This document shows, piece by piece, positions 16,000 to 22,716 of a DNA stretch of 26,060 bases; the first letter of the stretch is position 1; each line of letters starts with the position of its first letter. The DNA is taken from NCBI GenBank assembly GCA_040384625.1, contig JAZKIW010000165.1, forward strand, positions 1 to 26,060, read 5' to 3'. This stretch comes from CADEEN01 sp040384625. Lineage in GTDB: Bacteria > Pseudomonadota > Gammaproteobacteria > Burkholderiales > Burkholderiaceae_C. Made by a program: the position numbers and the translations under genes. The notes under the pieces are model-generated. The model worked only from the letters and a program-made list of their open reading frames with translations. It was not told the DNA's origin and did no database searches.

Positions 16000-17079
16000 A
16001 TGAGCGCCACCCACCACATCGAGCTGACCCGCCTGAACGCCGCCGTGCGCCTGGTGGTGCGCGCCTTCGGCAGCAGCGAAGCGGAGGTCGATGCCGTGGC
16101 GGCCAACCTGATCGAGGCCAACCTGACGGGCCACGACTCACACGGCGTGGGCATGCTGCCGCGCTATGCCGAGGCCTTTCTCGAGGGCGGCCTGAAACCG
16201 AACACCCATGTCCGCACCGTGCTCGACGCCGGCGCGTTGCTACGCCTGGACGGCGATGGCGGCTTCGGCCAGGTCATCGGCCAGGAGGCGATGGCCCTGG
16301 GCATCGAACGCGCGCGCCAGCACGGCAGCTGCATCGTGGCGCTGGGCAATGCGCACCACCTCGGCCGCATCGGCGCCTGGGCCGAGCAGGCGGCGGCTGC
16401 GGGTCTGGTGTCGCTGCACTTCGTCAATGTCATTGCGCGCGGCATCGTCGCGCCCTTCGGCGGTGCCGACGCGCGCTTCGGCACCAACCCCTTCTGCGCC
16501 GGCGTGCCCTTCAGCGGCCGCGATCCGGTGATCCTCGACTTCGCCACCAGCATCATCGCCCAGGGCAAGACGCGCGTGGCGATGAACAAGGGCGAGCTGG
16601 TGCCGCCGGACCACCTGATCGACGACCAAGGCCGCCCGACGCGCGAGCCGCGCTACACCGTCGTGCCGCCCTTCGGCGCGCTGTTGACCTTCGGCGCGCA
16701 CAAGGGCTACGGCATGGCCCTGATGGCCGAGTTGCTCGGCGGCGCGCTGGCCTCGGGCATGACCCAGCGCGACAACGACAGCACCAAGCGCCGCATCCTG
16801 AACGGCATGTTCAGCGTGCTGGTCGATCCGGCCGTGCTCGGGGACCGCACGGCCTTCGAGGCCGAAGCGCTGGCCTTCATCGACTGGGTCAAGGCCTCGC
16901 CGCCGCGCGAGGGGGTCAGCGAGGTGCTGATCGCCGGCGAACCCGAGCGCGCCAAGCGCAAGCAGCGCACGGCGCAAGGCGTGCCGGTCGATGCCACCAC
17001 CTGGCAGGAGATCCTCGACGCGTCGCACAAGCTGGGGCTGGCGCCTGCGGCGGTGAATCAGGCCGCCGGCCTGGCTTGA
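16000..17079 (+). CDS. Ldh2/YbiC-family malate/L-lactate/ureidoglycolate-type dehydrogenase
   Basis: NAD(P)-dependent 2-hydroxy acid dehydrogenase family. 359 residues. Visible: HDSHGVGMLPRYAEAF near 46-61, the His pair in GNAHHLGRIGAWAEQ (His119/120), PFGGADARFGTNPFC and FGAHKGYGMALMAELLGG. These are the family motifs, clearer here than in the paralogue at 12041-13087. Divergent from a Bug binding protein over 80 bases; the two may take up and oxidise the same hydroxy acid. GGAAAG precedes ATG 16000. The substrate cannot be decided from sequence: malate, sulfolactate, ureidoglycolate and reduced ketimines are all known in the family. Confidence 0.88.
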   Translation: MSATHHIELTRLNAAVRLVVRAFGSSEAEVDAVAANLIEANLTGHDSHGVGMLPRYAEAFLEGGLKPNTHVRTVLDAGALLRLDGDGGFGQVIGQEAMALGIERARQHGSCIVALGNAHHLGRIGAWAEQAAAAGLVSLHFVNVIARGIVAPFGGADARFGTNPFCAGVPFSGRDPVILDFATSIIAQGKTRVAMNKGELVPPDHLIDDQGRPTREPRYTVVPPFGALLTFGAHKGYGMALMAELLGGALASGMTQRDNDSTKRRILNGMFSVLVDPAVLGDRTAFEAEALAFIDWVKASPPREGVSEVLIAGEPERAKRKQRTAQGVPVDATTWQEILDASHKLGLAPAAVNQAAGLA

Positions 17080-17112
17080 CGAACAAACTTCCTTGCAATT
17101 CGACACGGGACC

Positions 17113-17126
17113 GACACCCCTGTGTC
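17113..17126. promoter_or_regulatory. Second copy of the 14-bp palindrome, candidate operator
   Basis: GACACCCCTGTGTC matches 13 of 14 bases of the site at 2845-2858, both with perfect GACAC/GTGTC arms. A half-site GACAC also lies just upstream (17102-17106). TAGGCT at 17139-17144, a possible -10 for the gene at 17177, starts 12 bases after the palindrome, so the element would cover the -35 position, much as at the first site. Confidence 0.4.
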
Positions 17127-17176
17127 ACTCTGCCGGGCTAGGCTGTGCCCATGTCCATCGATTGCAGGGTCCCGCC

Positions 17177-17614
17177 ATGGCAACGCTGACCGATCCGCGC
17201 GCGCACCGGGCGACGCACCCGGCGCCCGAACTGGCCCCCCTCGTCGCTGACCTGTATGCGAAGGTCGCGCCGCGCCAGCGCGTGCGCCTGCTCAACGGTT
17301 TGCTGCGCCCCGTCGGGCCGCTGGCCCTGGTGGCGATCGGTGCCGGCGCGTTCGCCAGCCTGCTGCCCGCGACACGCTGGCACGTCGCCAGTGCCTCGAT
17401 CGACGATGCGATGCGCCTGAGCGCCGCGCAGGTGTTGGAGCTGGCGCGCTATGTCGAGCAGAAGAGCCCGGAGGCCCTGATGCAGCTGCCCGACCTGCTG
17501 TCGGACAGTCCGCTGTGGGTCAGCTCGCTCGGCGGTGCGCTCCTGCTGCTGGCGCTGCGGGCCTGGCAGCGGCGCCGCGCGGACGATCAATCGTCGAGCA
17601 AGTCGCCCTTGTAG
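17177..17614 (+). CDS. Hypothetical membrane protein with two predicted helices
   Basis: 145 residues, function not recognised. A hydrophobic stretch at about 47-65 (PLALVAIGAGAFASLLP) and another near the C-terminus at about 118-130 (SSLGGALLLLALRAW) are likely transmembrane helices. Between them is a hydrophilic, mostly helical segment of about 50 residues, and the tail is rich in Arg and Ser. ATG 17177 is preceded by a weak AGGG. The last 28 bases overlap the end of the minus-strand gene at 17587-17787. An earlier in-frame start in the preceding gap is possible, but codon signal and the candidate promoter at 17139 favour this one. Confidence 0.65.
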   Translation: MATLTDPRAHRATHPAPELAPLVADLYAKVAPRQRVRLLNGLLRPVGPLALVAIGAGAFASLLPATRWHVASASIDDAMRLSAAQVLELARYVEQKSPEALMQLPDLLSDSPLWVSSLGGALLLLALRAWQRRRADDQSSSKSPL

Positions 17615-17787
17615 AAGCTCCAGGCCCTGCCGTCGTGCAGGTAGAAGTGACCGTCGGCGCAATCCTCCTTGCCGGGGAAGAACTCGCGGTAGGCCTTGGG
17701 CACCAGGCGTTCCAGCTGGGCGTCGGAGAGGGCCTCGAATTCATCCGGCGTGATGGCTTGGCCGACGCGCAGCTTGCGTTGTTCCAT
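17587..17787 (-). CDS. Small conserved-looking protein, function unknown
   Basis: 66 residues from ATG at 17785-17787 to TGA at 17587-17589. The composition looks like a folded protein rather than a chance frame: an acidic, helix-forming first half (ITPDEFEALSDAQLERL) and an aromatic second half (HFYLHDGRAWSFYKGDLLDD). No family is recognised. It converges with the two-helix membrane protein, overlapping it by 28 bases, and is divergent from the HAD hydrolase gene with only 23 bases between starts. TAGCAT on the minus strand, 7 bases before the ATG, could be a -10 giving a leaderless mRNA. Confidence 0.6.
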   Translation of the reverse strand: MEQRKLRVGQAITPDEFEALSDAQLERLVPKAYREFFPGKEDCADGHFYLHDGRAWSFYKGDLLDD

Positions 17788-17810
17788 CGGTCCGATGCTA
17801 ACGTTGCCGC
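17788..17810. promoter_or_regulatory. 23-base divergent spacer, candidate overlapping leaderless promoters
   Basis: Only 23 bases separate two divergent start codons, and neither gene has a ribosome site. On the plus strand an extended -10, TG-C-TAACGT (TAACGT at 17799-17804), lies 6 bases before ATG 17811. On the minus strand TAGCAT (17795-17800) lies 7 bases before ATG 17787. Both geometries would start mRNA at or near the A of the start codon. Confidence 0.4.
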
Positions 17811-18506
17811 ATGGACAAGATGCGCGCCCTGGTCTTCGATGTCTTCGGCACCCTGGTCGACTGGCGCAGCGGCGTCGCGCGCGACGTGCGCGACGCGTTC
17901 GGCGCTGGCGTCGACGCCGAGGCCTTCGCCGACGCCTGGCGCGACGAGTACCAGCCCGCGATGGACGAAGTGCGCAGCGGGCGCCTCCCGTTCTCCAAAC
18001 TCGACCTGCTGCACCGGCGCAACCTCGACCGCGTCTTGACCCGCTTCGGGCTGGCGCCGGACGAGGCCACATGCGCCCGCCTCAACCTGGCCTGGCACCG
18101 CCTCGACGCCTGGCCCGATGTCACGCTGGCCTTGCAGCGCCTGCGCCGACGCTTTCTGCTCGCCCCGTGCTCGAACGGCAACATCTCGCTGATGGCCGAC
18201 CTGGCGCGGCGCAACGGTTGGCACTGGGACGCGATCCTGGGTGCCGAACTGGCGCGCGACTACAAGCCCAAGCTCGAGGTCTATCGCGCCGCCGCGAGTG
18301 CCTTCGACTGCGCGCCGCAGGAGGTGCTGATGGTGGCCGCGCACTCGTCGGACCTCGAGGCCGCCGCGCAGGCCGGCCTGCGCACGGCCTTCATCGCGCG
18401 GCCCGACGAGCATGGGCCGGGGCGGGGCGAGCGGGAGCCGCGACAGCCGGTCGATCTGGCGCTGGCCGACCTGGGCGCACTGGCCGACCGCCTCGGCTGC
18501 GATTGA
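17811..18506 (+). CDS. HAD hydrolase, haloacid dehalogenase type II-like
   Basis: Hydrolase of the HAD superfamily, 231 residues. Visible in order: FDVFGTLVDW with nucleophile Asp10, an Arg-rich cap domain, PCSNGN (motif II Ser), DYKPKLEVY (motif III Lys) and AAHSSDLEAAAQAGLRTAFI (motif IV). This is the layout of L-2-haloacid dehalogenases, which hydrolyse 2-halo acids to hydroxy acids. However, the Asn and aromatic residues expected in motif IV of characterised dehalogenases are replaced here (AHSSD), so a different small-acid or phosphate substrate is possible. No ribosome site precedes ATG 17811; a leaderless start is likely. A second ATG, at 17820, is an alternative. Confidence 0.8.
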   Translation: MDKMRALVFDVFGTLVDWRSGVARDVRDAFGAGVDAEAFADAWRDEYQPAMDEVRSGRLPFSKLDLLHRRNLDRVLTRFGLAPDEATCARLNLAWHRLDAWPDVTLALQRLRRRFLLAPCSNGNISLMADLARRNGWHWDAILGAELARDYKPKLEVYRAAASAFDCAPQEVLMVAAHSSDLEAAAQAGLRTAFIARPDEHGPGRGEREPRQPVDLALADLGALADRLGCD

Positions 18507-18519
18507 CGCTGGCGCGACC

Positions 18520-19527
18520 TCAGGCGCAGTCGAGGTTGCGCTTGTGGTCGCAACGCACCTTCACGGCGCCGCGCGTCACGCCGTGGACGACCGCAAAGCT
18601 GCTGCGGGCCGTGTCGCGTCGCGTCGGGTGCACGTACATGCCGCCGTCCTGGCGCCGCAGTGCGGCGGCGACGGGCGTGTGCGCCTTGCTGCCGCGCTTC
18701 ATCACCACCGCGAAGTCGCCGTTGGCAAGCTGGACGAAACAGCCCGGCGGGTACAAGCCGAGGGCGCGCAGGATCGCGCTGCCGATCGCATCGGGCACGC
18801 CGTCCGGGCCGATGCAGGTGTCGCGGGCGGCGATCGCTGCCGAGCGCTGGTCGCGTCCGGCGCGGCTGCTCAGTTTGGCGCTGTACACGTCGACGCGGCG
18901 CAGCAGCTGCGCCATGCGCTGCGGCGGTGACGGCGCAGCGGTGGTGGCCGGCGCGTCGTCGCGGTGCCGCCGCACGATCTCGGTCCACACAGGGTCGGCC
19001 ACGCCGGTGCCTTCGAGCATCGCTGCGCTGCGCTCGGCATGCGATTCGATGTGCGCGCGCTGCGCTTCGGACAGCGGCTCGGCCTGTCTGGCCAGGGCGT
19101 CCTGCATGTCCGACATCGACAGGTTCATCGTCAAGGCGGCACGCACCAGGGTGTCCACCTCACCGGCGGGCCAGCCGAGGCCTTCCGCGCAGACATCGCA
19201 GATCAGCGCGCACAGCATCGCATGGCGGGCGCTGTAGCGGTCCAGGTCCGCTGCCGCGGCCTGCACCAGCAGGTAGAGCGCGGCGTCGACACCGCGTTGC
19301 GCGAGCGCTCGCATCTGGACCGCCGCGCTGCCGATCTGCTCCAGCCAGGCGGCGTCGGGTTCCTCCTGGCGCAGCAGCAGGGCCAGCTGGCGTGTCAGCT
19401 GGTCCCAGCCCTCGAGCGCCGCTGTGGACGACAGCGGGGCTGCGTCCTGCGCGGGCTCGGCAGGCGCTTCGCTGTCGGCTGTGACCAGATCGCCGGGCCC
19501 TTCAACTGCGGTGGCGGCATGGGACAT
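18520..19527 (-). CDS. Degenerate HD-GYP-like domain protein
   Basis: 335 residues, no signal or membrane segment. Residues about 95-195 follow the order of an HD-GYP phosphodiesterase core: RYSARHAMLCALIC (His102), then a helix where HD is expected but ALTMNLSM is found, PLSEAQRAHIESHAERSAAML (His163), and IVRRHRDD (His188) where HHE...GYP is expected. With the HD pair and GYP missing, cyclic-di-GMP hydrolysis is unlikely; a binding or scaffold role is an inference. The last 100 residues (YPPGCFVQLANGDFAVVMKRG) look like the beta-rich C-terminal part found in some HD-GYP proteins. It converges with the HAD gene (13-base gap) and follows the Bug gene at 19585 by 57 bases. It could be linked to motility signalling nearby. 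Confidence 0.7.
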   Translation of the reverse strand: MSHAATAVEGPGDLVTADSEAPAEPAQDAAPLSSTAALEGWDQLTRQLALLLRQEEPDAAWLEQIGSAAVQMRALAQRGVDAALYLLVQAAAADLDRYSARHAMLCALICDVCAEGLGWPAGEVDTLVRAALTMNLSMSDMQDALARQAEPLSEAQRAHIESHAERSAAMLEGTGVADPVWTEIVRRHRDDAPATTAAPSPPQRMAQLLRRVDVYSAKLSSRAGRDQRSAAIAARDTCIGPDGVPDAIGSAILRALGLYPPGCFVQLANGDFAVVMKRGSKAHTPVAAALRRQDGGMYVHPTRRDTARSSFAVVHGVTRGAVKVRCDHKRNLDCA

Positions 19528-19584
19528 GCACCACGTATCGGCGCGGCTAGCGCAATCTTGAGAAGGCGCCGCCGCCCCTGACCC

Positions 19585-20589
19585 TCACTCGGGCTTGATG
19601 CCCGCGGTCTTGATGACCCGCGTCCATAGGTCGAGCTCGCTCTGCACGAACTTCGTGTAGGCCGCGGCACCGGGCGCCGGCACGACGAAGCCCACCGACT
19701 CCAGGCGCTGCTTGATCTCGGGTGAGGTCATGATCTTCCTCAGCGTCGCCTCGAGCTTGTCGACGATCGGCTGCGGTGTGCCCTTGATGGCCGAGAGACC
19801 CGACCAGGACAGGGCCTGGAAGCCGGGGATGCCGCTCTCGGCGACCGTCGGCGTGTCGGGGTAGAGCGGGTTGCGCTGCAGGCTGCTCACCGCCAGTGCG
19901 CGCAGCTTGCCCGCCTTGATGTGCGGCAGGGCGACGTCCTGGTTGATGAACATCAGCGGGATCTGGCCGCCCAGCAGGTCCTGCATCATCGGGCCGCCGC
20001 CGCGGTACGGGATGCCGACCATGAACAGGCCCTTGCAGTCCTTGGCGCCCGGCGCGCACTTGCTGCCCTCGAGCTTGAGCAGCTCCATCGCCATGTGACC
20101 CGAGGCGGCGTGGGTGAAGCCGTAGTTCAGTTTGCCCGGATTGGCGCGCACGTAGTCGACCAGCTCCTTGAAGCTCTTGAACGGCGTGCTCGGGTGCACC
20201 ACCAGCACGTTCGGACCCGAGTGCACCTGGGCCAGGTGGATGAAGTCGCGCATGCTGTCGTAGCCGAGCTTGGGGTCCAGGCCGTGCGCGACAGCGTTCT
20301 GGCCGACGCCGGTCTGCACGATGGTGTAGCCGTCGGGCGTCATCTTGGCCGCGCGCAGGGTGCCGATCGTGCCGCCGGCGCCGCCGATGTTCTCGACGAT
20401 GAACTGCTGGCCGAGCTCCTTGGACAGGGCCTCGCCGATCATGCGTGCCATCACGTCGCTGGTGCCGCCGGCCGGGAAGGGGCTGATCAGCTTGACGGGC
20501 TTGGTCGGCCAGGCCTCCTGGGCCCAGGCCGGTGCGGCCAGCAGTGCGAGCGCGGCTGCGGCCCCAAGGAAGTTGCGACGGATGGTCAT
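19585..20589 (-). CDS. Bug/TctC-family periplasmic binding protein
   Basis: Solute receptor of the TTT class, 334 residues. Signal peptide MTIRRNFLGAAAALALLAA with cleavage after AWA; the RR near the start is only weakly Tat-like. Visible Bug motifs: SPFPAGGTSDVMAR, VENIGGAGGTIGT, GFTHAASGHMAMEL, IPYRGGGPMMQDLLGG and KGTPQPIVDKLEA. A loop with two Cys (SKCAPGAKDCKG) just before the IPYRGGG motif probably forms a small disulfide in the periplasm and is not seen in the other three Bug proteins here. AGGAGA lies about 9 bases before the ATG. No transporter membrane genes are adjacent; the ligand is unknown. Confidence 0.9.
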   Translation of the reverse strand: MTIRRNFLGAAAALALLAAPAWAQEAWPTKPVKLISPFPAGGTSDVMARMIGEALSKELGQQFIVENIGGAGGTIGTLRAAKMTPDGYTIVQTGVGQNAVAHGLDPKLGYDSMRDFIHLAQVHSGPNVLVVHPSTPFKSFKELVDYVRANPGKLNYGFTHAASGHMAMELLKLEGSKCAPGAKDCKGLFMVGIPYRGGGPMMQDLLGGQIPLMFINQDVALPHIKAGKLRALAVSSLQRNPLYPDTPTVAESGIPGFQALSWSGLSAIKGTPQPIVDKLEATLRKIMTSPEIKQRLESVGFVVPAPGAAAYTKFVQSELDLWTRVIKTAGIKPE

Positions 20590-20935
20590 GGGGTTCGTCT
20601 CCTGTCGGGATGGTTGAAGCGGGTCACCGGTCCGAAGTGGACCACACGCCCGGATTGCGCAATTGTTCACCGAACTGTGGACGGGCGATTGTTTGTTCGG
20701 GCCGGCGCTGCCGACAACAGGGTCGGACCCGGCAACCCCACTGGGGGGCTGAACTGGCCGGCAAACCGACCTGTCTTCGTCCTTTTGTAACGCAGCCTGG
20801 CCCTGGACACTGGCCTTGTTGAATCTTTGTCAATCCAGCCCACGACCGGCCATGAACAAACGCTCGATCAAGATACCCGATGTCGCGAGCGCGGACCTGC
20901 GCCTCGCTGGCGACGGCCGACGCTAGGGGTCGCCC
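20590..20935. other. 346-base divergent intergenic region before the chemotaxis operon
   Basis: Largest gap in the window and less GC-rich than its surroundings. It holds the ribosome site of the minus-strand Bug gene (20598-20603), a small perfect inverted repeat GGTCC/GGACC at 20629-20643, a TTGCGCAA palindrome near 20655, and T-rich segments near 20780 and 20815-20830 that could carry the promoter of the chemotaxis operon. A 24-codon open frame is at 20852-20926. No strong -35/-10 pair or flagellar sigma-28 promoter was recognised. Confidence 0.5.
20852..20926 (+). CDS. Possible 24-codon leader ORF before the chemotaxis operon
   Basis: ATG 20852 to TAG 20924-20926, basic peptide beginning MNKRSIKIPDV. 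It ends 9 bases before the MCP start, and its stop codon overlaps the AGGGGT ribosome site of the MCP gene, as a translational leader would. No ribosome site stands out before it and no family is recognised. It may be a chance frame or the remnant of a longer gene. Confidence 0.3.
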   Translation: MNKRSIKIPDVASADLRLAGDGRR

Positions 20936-21997
20936 ATGTCGGCAACGGCCTTTTCTCCCCTGGTGCCCGGCGCGTCCGGTTCGGCCATGGCGCGCGCCTT
21001 GCCACGCTGGCTGGGCAGGCTCTGGCCGCGCGGCTCGGCGGCCACCGACGGCGACAACGCCCAGCGCACCGCGTCAGCCTTCGCCGACCGGCTCGGTGAG
21101 GCGGCCCAGATCTGGACCACCCACCTCGGCACGGCGCAGGCGCAGATGCGCGAGGCCACCGAACAGTTGCTGGCGGGCTTCCAGCTGATCCTCGAAGAGC
21201 TCGACGCCATCATCGAACCCGAACGCCAGGGTGCCGGCGCGCAGACGCTCGACCGCCGAGCCGCCGTGCTCGAGCAGTGCGAGTCGCAATTGCATGCCCT
21301 GCTGGCCAACTTCCACGGCTTTGTGCAATCGCGCGACCAGATCATGCAGTCGGTTCAATCGCTGGCCGGCGCCTCGACCAGCCTGCGCGACATGGCCGAA
21401 GACGTGGCCAAGCTCGCGCGTCAGACCAACCTGCTGTCGATCAATGCGGCCATCGAGGCGGCCCGTGCCGGCGAGAGCGGGCGCGGCTTCGCCGTCGTCG
21501 CCGCCGAGGTGCGGCGCCTGTCCACCGAGTCGGGCAACACCGGCAAGCGCATCGGCGAGCAGGTCGACGACTTCAGCACCCGCATGCGCACGGCGCTCAG
21601 CCGGGCGGCCGAGAACACGGCCAACGACGCGGGCGTGATTCACGCCTCCGAGGAAACCATCAACCAGGTCGTGCAGCAGGTCGACGGCACGGTGTCGCAG
21701 CTCAATCAGCGCGCCGCCGAACTCAGTGCCCGCGGCGCGGCCGTGCGAGCCCAGGTCGAGCAATTGATGGTCGCCTTCCAATTCCAGGACCGGGTGCACC
21801 AGATCATGGACCAGGTCAACGCGTCCATCACCCAGGCCGTCGCACGGCTGGCGCAGTCGCTGGCCGCGGGCGTTGCGCCGCAGGCCGACGAGTGGCAGGC
21901 CCTGCTCAGCGCCGGCTACACCACCGACGAACAACGAGCCGTGGGCGACGGCCGCGCGCCGGTGGCCCAGAGCAGCCAGGAAACCACCTTCTTCTGA
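20936..21997 (+). CDS. Soluble methyl-accepting chemotaxis protein without a sensor domain
   Basis: 353 residues. No membrane segment and no recognisable ligand-binding domain: about 60 basic N-terminal residues, then a long coiled coil carrying the MCP signalling hairpin at about 159-197 (ARQTNLLSINAAIEAARAG ... GRGFAVVAAEVRRLS), the conserved tip that binds CheA and CheW. It ends with SSQETTFF, an acidic-aromatic tail, not a clear CheR-binding pentapeptide. AGGGGT precedes ATG 20936. First main gene of the operon with cheY, a STAS gene and cheA; cheY follows after 11 bases. It probably acts in the cytoplasm as a signalling or adaptor partner for the CheA encoded here rather than as a classical receptor (inference). 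Confidence 0.85.
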   Translation: MSATAFSPLVPGASGSAMARALPRWLGRLWPRGSAATDGDNAQRTASAFADRLGEAAQIWTTHLGTAQAQMREATEQLLAGFQLILEELDAIIEPERQGAGAQTLDRRAAVLEQCESQLHALLANFHGFVQSRDQIMQSVQSLAGASTSLRDMAEDVAKLARQTNLLSINAAIEAARAGESGRGFAVVAAEVRRLSTESGNTGKRIGEQVDDFSTRMRTALSRAAENTANDAGVIHASEETINQVVQQVDGTVSQLNQRAAELSARGAAVRAQVEQLMVAFQFQDRVHQIMDQVNASITQAVARLAQSLAAGVAPQADEWQALLSAGYTTDEQRAVGDGRAPVAQSSQETTFF

Positions 21998-22008
21998 AGC
22001 ATCGAACC

Positions 22009-22380
22009 ATGGCCAAGACCGTCCTCATCGTCGACGACTCGAGTTCGCTGCGCACCGTGGTCAAGATGGCCCTGGTGCGTGCCGGCTATGACGTGCTGGA
22101 GGGCGGCGACGGCGTCGAAGGCCTGGCCGCGCTGGACAAGGCGGCCAAGGTACACCTGATCGTCAGCGACGTGAACATGCCCAACATGGACGGCATCACC
22201 TTCCTGACCCAGGTCAAGCAGCACCCGCGCCACAAGTTCACCCCGGTCGTGATGCTGACCACCGAAGGCCAGGACGCGATGAAGGAAAAGGGCCGTGCGG
22301 CCGGTGCCAAGGCCTGGATCGTCAAGCCCTTCAATCCACCGCAGCTGCTCGACGCGGTGTCCAAACTGATCCTGCCCTAG
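22009..22380 (+). CDS. cheY: CheY-like single-domain response regulator
   Basis: Receives phosphate from CheA and relays it, in classical systems to the flagellar motor switch. 123 residues, a bare receiver domain. Visible: acidic pair at 9-10 (VDD), phosphorylation Asp54 in VSDVNMPNMDG, Thr84 in MLTTEG and Lys106 in VKPF, all the expected active-site residues. It begins 11 bases after the MCP gene. Its stop TAG forms part of the AGGAG ribosome site of the STAS gene, so the two are closely coupled. Confidence 0.93.
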   Translation: MAKTVLIVDDSSSLRTVVKMALVRAGYDVLEGGDGVEGLAALDKAAKVHLIVSDVNMPNMDGITFLTQVKQHPRHKFTPVVMLTTEGQDAMKEKGRAAGAKAWIVKPFNPPQLLDAVSKLILP

Positions 22381-22389
22381 GAGCGCAAC

Positions 22390-22716
22390 GTGCCGCGACC
22401 GACCTCGTTGCCTGCCGAACTGGACATCTACCACGTGGCCGAGTTGCGCGCGCAGTGGCTGGAGCTTCTGGCCAAGCCGGCCAAGCGAGGCAAAGGCGGC
22501 AAGATCAACCCTGCTCTGGACTGCCAACTCGATGGTGCGGCGGTCGACCAGGTCGACGGTGCCGGCCTTCAATTGCTGCAGTCGCTGGCCAACGGCCTCG
22601 AGGCCCAGCAGCGACGGCTGCACATCGCCAACCCGAGCCAGCCGCTGCAGTCCGCGTGCGAGGCCCTCGGCCTGGGCCACCTCGTGGCGTTGGGCGCGCA
22701 AGGAGCCTCGGCATGA
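22390..22716 (+). CDS. STAS-domain protein of a chemotaxis operon
   Basis: 108 residues, STAS (anti-sigma factor antagonist-like) fold. Start is GTG 22390, preceded by AGGAG that uses the last two bases of the cheY stop. Visible: CQLDGAAVDQVDGAGLQLLQSL, the region that in SpoIIAA-type proteins carries the phosphorylated Ser of DSSG; here it is DGAG, without Ser, so regulation by Ser phosphorylation at that site is unlikely. A basic insertion (KPAKRGKGGK) precedes it. The stop overlaps the cheA start (ATGA). Similar STAS genes between cheY and cheA occur in many proteobacterial chemotaxis operons; the function is not settled. Confidence 0.8.
   Translation: MPRPTSLPAELDIYHVAELRAQWLELLAKPAKRGKGGKINPALDCQLDGAAVDQVDGAGLQLLQSLANGLEAQQRRLHIANPSQPLQSACEALGLGHLVALGAQGASA

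Noticed and set aside
17151..17189. A 12-codon frame starting ATG 17151 just after a -10-like box
   Set aside because: Short, out of frame with the gene at 17177, overlaps its start, and has no sign of coding constraint.
20629..20643. GGTCC/GGACC inverted repeat as an operator
   Set aside because: Only 5-base arms and seen once; such repeats are frequent by chance in this composition.
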